Below, piece after piece: positions 54,970 to 61,366 of a DNA stretch of 64,000 nucleotides. Within the stretch, counting starts at the first letter, position 1. The number at the start of each line of letters is the position of its first letter. Below the pieces are notes generated by a model. That model searched no databases and had not been told where the DNA came from. It saw nothing but the letters and a program-made list of their open reading frames with translations. This DNA comes from an uncultured Clostridia bacterium (GTDB lineage: Bacteria; Bacillota; Clostridia; RUG12999). The DNA lies in the NCBI GenBank assembly GCA_934792465.1, contig CAKVOK010000015.1, positions 1-64,000 on the forward strand. The letters are read 5' to 3'. A program made the position numbers and the translations under genes.

Positions 54970-56439
54970 ATGAAAATAAAAAGATTTGCGGCGGGAGCGC
55001 TTGCAGCGTGTATTGCGCTTTCCGGCACAGGCTGTATGAAGAAAAAGAACAGCGGAGAAGTACCGCAGGTATCGTGGTATCTCCTGAAAGCAATCGACAA
55101 TATGTCCTCACAGAAATATGTCGAAGATGAAGTAAACAAAATTTTAAAAGAAAAGGTCGGTGCGGAGCTGAGATTAAATCTGCTTGACGCAGGTTCAAGG
55201 CAGGAGAAAATGAATCTCATTATTTCGTCTGGCGAAACGTTTGACATAATGATGACAGACCCGACAGGTCCGCTTTCGCTGGCGGTAAATTCGAGAAGAA
55301 ACGCATTTCTCGACCTGACGGATTTGTATGAAAAATACGGCGGCGCCATAAAGAAGAAAATCGACCCCAGGGGCATAGAAGCCTGCACAGTAGACGGAAA
55401 GCTGCTTCTTATACCGTCACAGGGCAAATATGTCGGCGAAACGGCGTATGTATTCAAAAAAGATTTGGTTGAAAAATACGGTTTTGATTATAAGAGCGTG
55501 ACTTGCCTCGAAGACCTCGAACCGTATCTCGAAACAATCAAGCAGAACGAGCCTCTCGTTACACCTCTGTATATAACGGCGAACTCGGATCTTACACAGC
55601 CGATAAACAAGAAATTCACGGGGACATCCATATCATGCCTGATGTTTGATGAGGATAACGAAAAATTTGTTTCAAAGTATGTTGTTAACAAGGATGAATA
55701 CAGACTGAAAAACAAATATTACAACAAAGGCTACATAGCGAAAGACGCTTTCACAAAGCAGGATGCGGCAGAGGGCAAGAACGGCAGATATGCAGTGCTT
55801 CGCGATACCGGAGCACATACCGAGGATTCCTCCAAGGCAACGGCATACTACGGATTCAAAACGGTTGAAACTCTTGTGGGAACATCGCTCATAGGACCTA
55901 CAAGCTTTTCGAGCGGCAACGCAATCAGCGTAACCTCGAAAAATCCGGATAAAGCAATGCAGATTTTGAATGCCGTATGGGAAGACCCGTATATTTCAAA
56001 CACACTTGCATACGGTGTTGAGGGCGTGGATTATGAAGTTGTAAGCGGCACTACGAACGAAGATAAATCAGTGCTTCCGAATACGGGAACAAGCCAGAAA
56101 TGGGCATTGTGGCACAACTGGCTCGGACCTCTCTTCGACCAGTGGGATTCTCCGTGGAACTCCAAAGAAGCGCTTATGAAGATGGAACACGACAACGAAA
56201 ATGCGGAAACCTCCAAGGCTGTGGGATTCCTGATGGATACATCGAAATTCGATGCGGAAATAGCTGCGATTTCGGAGGTTGAAACAGCGGCGCAGACGGT
56301 ACTTCGCGTAGGTAATATGGATAACTTTGACGAATATTATGCGGATTTGGATAAAAAGCTTGATAATGCAGGCATAAACGATTTGATTGATGATATGAAC
56401 AAACAGTATGCCGCATGGAAAAAGAGCAAGAAAAAATAA
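54970..56439 (+). CDS. Sugar ABC transporter solute-binding lipoprotein, second set
   Basis: 489 residues from ATG 54970; upstream ATGs in the frame sit too close to the GGAAAGG site. The lipobox SGTGC marks lipidated Cys22. Family 1 binding-protein features include MNLIISSGETFDIMMTDPTG, KPDKAMQILNAVWEDPYIS in type and a C-terminal AWKKSKKK. It resembles but is not a close copy of the binding protein at 22047. Two permeases follow, but 293 bases away, separated by the AGCTAAATT hairpin array. This spacing would allow the binding protein to be made in excess over the permeases, as is usual for such operons. Confidence 0.92.
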   Translation: MKIKRFAAGALAACIALSGTGCMKKKNSGEVPQVSWYLLKAIDNMSSQKYVEDEVNKILKEKVGAELRLNLLDAGSRQEKMNLIISSGETFDIMMTDPTGPLSLAVNSRRNAFLDLTDLYEKYGGAIKKKIDPRGIEACTVDGKLLLIPSQGKYVGETAYVFKKDLVEKYGFDYKSVTCLEDLEPYLETIKQNEPLVTPLYITANSDLTQPINKKFTGTSISCLMFDEDNEKFVSKYVVNKDEYRLKNKYYNKGYIAKDAFTKQDAAEGKNGRYAVLRDTGAHTEDSSKATAYYGFKTVETLVGTSLIGPTSFSSGNAISVTSKNPDKAMQILNAVWEDPYISNTLAYGVEGVDYEVVSGTTNEDKSVLPNTGTSQKWALWHNWLGPLFDQWDSPWNSKEALMKMEHDNENAETSKAVGFLMDTSKFDAEIAAISEVETAAQTVLRVGNMDNFDEYYADLDKKLDNAGINDLIDDMNKQYAAWKKSKKK

Positions 56440-56448
56440 TCCGAGGTG

Positions 56449-56711
56449 TTTACACGGAGCGCATAGATAAAGCTAAATTTTGCACTGCGTGCAAAGCTAA
56501 ATTATCTCATTTCATTCGATAGCTAAATTGTTTCTTGCGAAACAGCTAAATTAAATTCGCCCCTTTAGCTGCTGAAAGCAATTTAGCTGAACGAAGTTCA
56601 ATTTAGCTGCCGCAGGCGCCCTGACCGCAACGCAGTGTAGGGAAGAAGTGCCCTTGGGGTGCAATTTAGCTCGCCGTTAGGCGAATTTAGCTATATATCG
56701 TTCCGTGTAAA
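56449..56711. repeat. Palindromic AGCTAAATT / mini-hairpin array
   Basis: AGCTAAATT occurs on the plus strand at 56471, 56495, 56521 and 56544. Its reverse complement AATTTAGCT follows at 56580, 56600, 56663 and 56684, with a partial copy at 56564. Spacers are small hairpins: TTGCAC-TGC-GTGCAA, GTTTC-TTGC-GAAAC, GAAC-GAA-GTTC, CGCC-GTTA-GGCG. The outer ends TTTACACGGAGCG (56449-56461) and CGTTCCGTGTAAA (56699-56711) are 13-base inverted repeats with one mismatch. The whole is a symmetric element of about 263 bases, like a miniature inverted-repeat element. The spacer 56609-56662 is longer and unrelated. It sits between the binding protein and permease genes. Confidence 0.85.
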
Positions 56712-56732
56712 AAAGAATTAGGAGAAATGGCT

Positions 56733-57665
56733 ATGAACAATGCAATAAAAAAACGAAAAGGCAGACTCTATGATTTCAGACAAAATCTATCTCTGACACT
56801 GCTTGCCCTGCCTTCAATCGTTTTTATATTTATTTTTAATTATATTCCGCTGTACGGGCTGATTCTTCCGTTTAAGGAATTCAGCGTTACACAGGGAATT
56901 ATACGAAGTCCGTGGTGCGGACTCAAAAACTTCACTTTTTTGGTGAAAAGCAAAACAATACTTGTTGCGATACGAAACACCGTGCTTTATAACCTTGTCT
57001 TTATAGTTGCAGGAACGGCGGTTGCGATTATTATAGCACTGTTTCTGTATGAGCTCGGCAGAAAGGCCGTAAAGACGTATCAGACAATGCTTTTGATACC
57101 GTACTTTATGTCGTGGGTTGTTGTCGCATATATTTTAAACGTATTGCTTGATATGAAAAGCGGCGTTTTCAACTCCATACTCAAAATGTTCGGGAAAGAA
57201 GAAATTCTTTGGTATAACGACGGCAAATACTGGCCGATAATCCTAACGGTAGTCCAGATATGGAAAAATATGGGTTATAATGCGATTGTATATTTTGCGG
57301 CTTTGATGGGCATAGACGCAAGCTATTTTGAAGCGGCGAAGCTGGACGGCGCAAACAAGTTTCAGCAGATGTGGTATATATCCCTGCCCCTTATAAAGGA
57401 AATTGTCATAATAATGTTTATTCTGAATATCGGAAAGATTTTTTACGGAGATTTCGGATTGTTCTACAACGTAACGCTCAATTCGTCTTTGATTTACGAT
57501 TATACGGACGTTATAGATACATACGTATACAGGTCGCTTATCAACCTCGGAAACCTCGGTATGTCGGCGACAACGGGATTCTGCCAGTCGGTTATAGGGT
57601 TTGTTCTCGTGCTTGTAACGAATCTGACCGTAAGAAAAATAGACAAATCAAGCGCATTGTTTTAG
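56733..57665 (+). CDS. ABC sugar permease, LplB type, second set
   Basis: 310 residues from ATG 56733, with GGAG 8 bases before it; ATG 56727 is too close to that site. Six membrane segments begin at LTLLALPSIVFIFIFNYIPL. FEAAKLDGANKFQQMWYISLP is the EAA loop. It forms the channel with the next gene product for sugars delivered by the lipoprotein at 54970. The gene starts just after the AGCTAAATT array. Confidence 0.95.
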   Translation: MNNAIKKRKGRLYDFRQNLSLTLLALPSIVFIFIFNYIPLYGLILPFKEFSVTQGIIRSPWCGLKNFTFLVKSKTILVAIRNTVLYNLVFIVAGTAVAIIIALFLYELGRKAVKTYQTMLLIPYFMSWVVVAYILNVLLDMKSGVFNSILKMFGKEEILWYNDGKYWPIILTVVQIWKNMGYNAIVYFAALMGIDASYFEAAKLDGANKFQQMWYISLPLIKEIVIIMFILNIGKIFYGDFGLFYNVTLNSSLIYDYTDVIDTYVYRSLINLGNLGMSATTGFCQSVIGFVLVLVTNLTVRKIDKSSALF

Positions 57666-57679
57666 GGGAGGCGGTATAA

Positions 57680-58573
57680 ATGAACAAAAACAAAATAAAA
57701 GGGGAAATATCAATAAAGATTATTTCTCATATTGTACTGCTGATTCTCGGACTTTCGTGCCTGCTTTCGATTTTGCTTGTAATAGGTGCGTCCTTTCAGA
57801 CGCAGAGCGAAATAACGAGAAAGGGCTATGCGCTTATTCCCGAAAAACCGTCGCTCGAAGCTTATATAATGGTTTTCAGAAACCCGTATCAGCTTTTCAA
57901 ATCGTATTTCAATACGTTTTATACAACGGTTGTCGGAACGGTTCTCGGCGTTATAATCAGTTCCTCGGCAGGATACGTTATGTCGAGAAAAACATATAAA
58001 TACAGAAATATATTTGCGTTTTACGTATTTTTTACCATGATGTTCAACGGCGGTCTTGTACCGATGTATATCATGATGACAAAATGGTTCAATCTGAAAA
58101 ATACATATCTTGCGCTCATACTTCCGCTTGTTGTAAACGGCTGGTATATAATGCTGATGAAAGGCTATTTTGCCGGAATACCGGACGCAGTCATAGAATC
58201 CGCAAAGATAGACGGCGCAGGCGAGCTTTATACTTTTGTAAAAATCGTAATACCCATGTCAACGCCCGTTATAGCTTCAATATCGCTGTTTTACGTACTC
58301 GGATACTGGAACGACTGGTATCAGTCCCTGCTTTATACAACGGACAGCGAATATTACAAGCTGCAATATCTGCTTATGAATATGATACGCAGTGCGGAAT
58401 TTCTGAACAGCGAAGCCGCACAGGATTTGCAGCTCGACCAGATTGCGGAAATACCTACAATGAACGTAAAAATGGCGATGTGCGTTCTGGCTGCGGGACC
58501 TATCCTCTTTGTTTTCCCGTTCTTCCAGAAATATTTTGTAAAGGGAATTGCGGTCGGCTCGGTAAAAGGATAA
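57680..58573 (+). CDS. ABC sugar permease, LplC type, second set
   Basis: 297 residues with a GGGAGG site. Six membrane segments begin at ISHIVLLILGLSCLLSILLV. IESAKIDGAGELYTFVKIVIP is the EAA loop, and the end YFVKGIAVGSVKG is the subfamily signature. It partners the permease at 56733. No ATPase gene is adjacent, as in the first set, so a shared MsmX-type ATPase elsewhere is expected. Confidence 0.95.
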   Translation: MNKNKIKGEISIKIISHIVLLILGLSCLLSILLVIGASFQTQSEITRKGYALIPEKPSLEAYIMVFRNPYQLFKSYFNTFYTTVVGTVLGVIISSSAGYVMSRKTYKYRNIFAFYVFFTMMFNGGLVPMYIMMTKWFNLKNTYLALILPLVVNGWYIMLMKGYFAGIPDAVIESAKIDGAGELYTFVKIVIPMSTPVIASISLFYVLGYWNDWYQSLLYTTDSEYYKLQYLLMNMIRSAEFLNSEAAQDLQLDQIAEIPTMNVKMAMCVLAAGPILFVFPFFQKYFVKGIAVGSVKG

Positions 58574-58612
58574 AAACAGCTAAATGTAAAACATAAAACT
58601 AAAACAGGCACA

Positions 58613-58641
58613 TAGACAGCTCCCCGGTATAGTGGTATACT
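58613..58641 (+). promoter_or_regulatory. Candidate promoter of the SGNH esterase gene
   Basis: TAGACA (58613-58618), 17-base spacer, TATACT (58636-58641), in the 224-base gap after the permease gene. The rest of the gap up to 58797 would be an untranslated leader and shows no coding frame. Confidence 0.6.
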
Positions 58642-58797
58642 AATATTAACACGGTATAGTCCCTTGTCTGCGGCAAAGTCTGCCGAACCCAAGCACAACT
58701 CCACACCGCACAAAATCCGCTTGCATGGCGGTATCGGCACGTCTGAACGGCAGAAAAGGGTAAATATACGAAAAATTTTTTAATGAGGTGAAATAAT

Positions 58798-61113
58798 ATG
58801 AAAAAATTTATGTCATTGGCAACGCTGCTTTGCGTTCTCGCAATGAGCTTCGGAATCAGTGTTTCGGCAGCTGCGGTTGAACTTAATTGGTCATCGATTG
58901 AGAACAATGCGGTAAACGTGGGCATAGACGATAACCTTGTACTAGAATTCAGCGAAGAGGTTGACATGGACAAGATGAATCTTGCGAATATTGTTGTAAA
59001 CGGCAGCCGTGATATGGTTAAAGATTCAAGCTTGAATGACGGCAAGGTAGACGGATTTACCTACGAGGAAGTAGATGAAACACTTGTGATTGATTTCAAA
59101 ACTTTTGAATACGGCACACGCTACACAGTTGAATTTGTTGACATTCCGTTTGTGAATTCTACCGAAACATACAACGGGAAACTTACTTTTACAACGGAAT
59201 TGCCGTCTGCAAAAGCGACAGTACTTGAAAGTGTGGACACATCGGAAGACAAGGCGTTTACATTCCATATATGGTATCACGGCAATAACGATTCAATATA
59301 TAATGCCGATGAAAAAGCCAATGTGGTAATGGGCGGTTCAGGTACTGTGCTTAATCATACATTTACGCAAAATTTGCAGAATGCTACGGCATTTGCGGTA
59401 ACGGCAAGAGCGAGCGACGATACTCCGGGATACGGCGCAATAAGCGCATATGTATGTGCAACGGAAAATAACGATTGGCCAACTGCGGGAGCAAATATAT
59501 TAATGAGCGGTTCTATAAATTTTTCAAGCAAGGGATATAAGACATATTATTATTTCTTCCCGAACAAGATTCCCGATGGTGTTACATCAATTAAATTTGC
59601 AACAGATCCCGGATCATCAAATACGGCATATATTAAAAATGTTTCGCTTGTATCGATACCGAATGTATCGTTCAGCAATGAAAAAATACTTGAGGTAGAT
59701 GCTACAACGGGTGTGCAGTTTTATCATGATGTACGTAACTGGCAATACCCTGTCACTTTTGACTCCGCAGAGCAGGCAAACAAACTCGAACACAGCTGGC
59801 ATGTACTTAAACAGTCGATTACAAATTATAAAAATGCCGGTAAAATTTGTTTGACCCTCAAAACTTTGGACGGCAACAGCGCAACACTTGACACCATAAT
59901 AACGGTAGCTCAAGACGGGCTGTCTTCCTCAGCGGGTGATTTTGGGGAAAAGGTATATTATAGAGTGAAAGCAGATGTTCCGGCAGGCTCTGATTATACT
60001 GTAGTGGAAATACCTATAGAACATATAGCGACAGAGTCGGATACCGCATATCTTTGGATTAATACCGGATTTTATTTAAAAAGAGTAGAAGTATTGCCGA
60101 TAAATTATGTGCAGGGCGATTATTTCACGGGCGAATTTAACGTAATCAAAAATTACGGTGCAGCCGATGAAGAGGTTAAAACAAAAGCAGGACTTACGGC
60201 AGGAGATTATACGGCTGTTTTGAACGGCATCAACAATATGAGCGGTGAAGAACAGAAAATAACTCTTATCAACGCTCTTTACGACGGCGGAAAGCTTGCT
60301 GATATTGCTGTAGCACAGACGAAAACTCTTGTAAAGGGAGAATCCGTTTCCGAACCTATTACGGCAGAGCTTAAAAACGTTCCCGACTACAGAGAGGGTC
60401 TGGAGCTCAAAGCTATAGTTCTCGACAAGGATTTAAAACCGGTAAAAGACGCTATAAGCATTAAAGACGATAAGAGAGTTAAAGTGCTTGTTGTAGGCAA
60501 CTCTATAACATACCACAGACCGGCTGATTTGAGCGGAATTTTATGGGACGGCGCATGGGGCATGGCTGCAACGAGAGAAGCAAACGACTATGCACACAGA
60601 CTTATTGCAAGTGCGGAAGCGGCAGGTTACAATGCCGAATTTATGATAGGCAACGCTCTCGGATTTGAAACATTGGAGGTAACAACTCCGAATGAGCTTC
60701 CGAAGTACCGGGAGTTTGCTCCGGACATCGTTGTAGCTGCTCTCGGTGCAAATGTACAAAACAGAACGGAAGCATTTTATCCGCTTTACGAACAGTTCAT
60801 CAAGGATATAGGTGCAAGCAAAAATATTCTTGTTTCAACACTTTGGTGTCCGACCGAATTATGGGACAAAATAGAAAGTTTTTCATCGGCAAACGGCTGG
60901 GAAACGGTAGATTGTCTTACAACGAGTACACCGTCAGGAAATGGAGGCGGAGGACTTGAAGGCATATCGTTCAATGACTGGAGCGCAATGAACTATTTGG
61001 GTAACAACTCCGTAGGCTGGCATCCGGGCGATACAGGCATGAAACTCTATGCGGAACAGATTTGGAACGAACAGCTGAACGGCGCTATCGCAGAGGTTGC
61101 GGCAACAAAATAA
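58798..61113 (+). CDS. Secreted SGNH-type esterase with Ig-like and binding modules
   Basis: 771 residues. Signal peptide about 1-24 (GISVSAAAV). An SbsA-like Ig domain (about 28-140), two beta modules (about 145-300 and 300-445, the second ending YLWINTGFYLKRVEVLP), a short Ig-like domain (445-560), and an SGNH/GDSL hydrolase (about 562-760). Block I is VLVVGNSITYHRP with the catalytic Ser near 569, block III is ALGANVQNRTE, and block V is GWHPGDTGM with the His. Such enzymes remove acetyl or other ester groups from polysaccharides. The module ending YLKRVEVLP recurs in the next gene product. Likely part of the same extracellular degradation set. Own promoter probable. Confidence 0.85.
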   Translation: MKKFMSLATLLCVLAMSFGISVSAAAVELNWSSIENNAVNVGIDDNLVLEFSEEVDMDKMNLANIVVNGSRDMVKDSSLNDGKVDGFTYEEVDETLVIDFKTFEYGTRYTVEFVDIPFVNSTETYNGKLTFTTELPSAKATVLESVDTSEDKAFTFHIWYHGNNDSIYNADEKANVVMGGSGTVLNHTFTQNLQNATAFAVTARASDDTPGYGAISAYVCATENNDWPTAGANILMSGSINFSSKGYKTYYYFFPNKIPDGVTSIKFATDPGSSNTAYIKNVSLVSIPNVSFSNEKILEVDATTGVQFYHDVRNWQYPVTFDSAEQANKLEHSWHVLKQSITNYKNAGKICLTLKTLDGNSATLDTIITVAQDGLSSSAGDFGEKVYYRVKADVPAGSDYTVVEIPIEHIATESDTAYLWINTGFYLKRVEVLPINYVQGDYFTGEFNVIKNYGAADEEVKTKAGLTAGDYTAVLNGINNMSGEEQKITLINALYDGGKLADIAVAQTKTLVKGESVSEPITAELKNVPDYREGLELKAIVLDKDLKPVKDAISIKDDKRVKVLVVGNSITYHRPADLSGILWDGAWGMAATREANDYAHRLIASAEAAGYNAEFMIGNALGFETLEVTTPNELPKYREFAPDIVVAALGANVQNRTEAFYPLYEQFIKDIGASKNILVSTLWCPTELWDKIESFSSANGWETVDCLTTSTPSGNGGGGLEGISFNDWSAMNYLGNNSVGWHPGDTGMKLYAEQIWNEQLNGAIAEVAATK

Positions 61114-61135
61114 AATATTAAGTATTAAGAAAATC

Positions 61136-61163
61136 GGGGTACGGTAATTGATTACTGTACCCC
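61136..61163 (+). terminator. Hairpin after the SGNH esterase gene
   Basis: GGGGTACGGTAAT pairs with ATTACTGTACCCC with one G-U pair, 22 bases past the stop. The following bases are only moderately T-rich. Likely terminator. Confidence 0.6.
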
Positions 61164-61205
61164 AATTTGCAGGAATGGTAAATAACTGTGCAACTCTGCA
61201 ACATG

Positions 61206-61306
61206 ACAACCCCCTATCGAAGTCAGTGCAAACCTTATTCAGCGGCACAGGCTAACGCCTCCCCTGTGTAAGGGGAGGGGGACCACGTTAGTGGTGGAAG
61301 GGTTGT
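61206..61306. repeat. Multi-hairpin interspersed repeat (gut-Clostridia type)
   Basis: ACAACCC (61206-61212) and GGGTTGT (61300-61306) are inverted ends. Inside are three small hairpins: AGGC-TAAC-GCCT, CCTCCCC-TGTGTAA-GGGGAGG (61258-61278), and ACCAC-GTTA-GTGGT (61282-61295). This agrees with a family of intergenic repeats found in many gut Clostridia. It lies between two secreted-enzyme genes and shows no coding capacity. Confidence 0.75.
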
Positions 61307-61366
61307 AATTGTTAAAAAAATCTATGGCACAGAAGTTAAAATAAACACCGAAAGGAGTATCGGTAT

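Noticed and set aside
56471..56692. Regular 9-base repeats that look like a small CRISPR array
   Set aside because: Repeats are far too short, switch orientation halfway, and the spacers are self-complementary hairpins. No cas genes are present.
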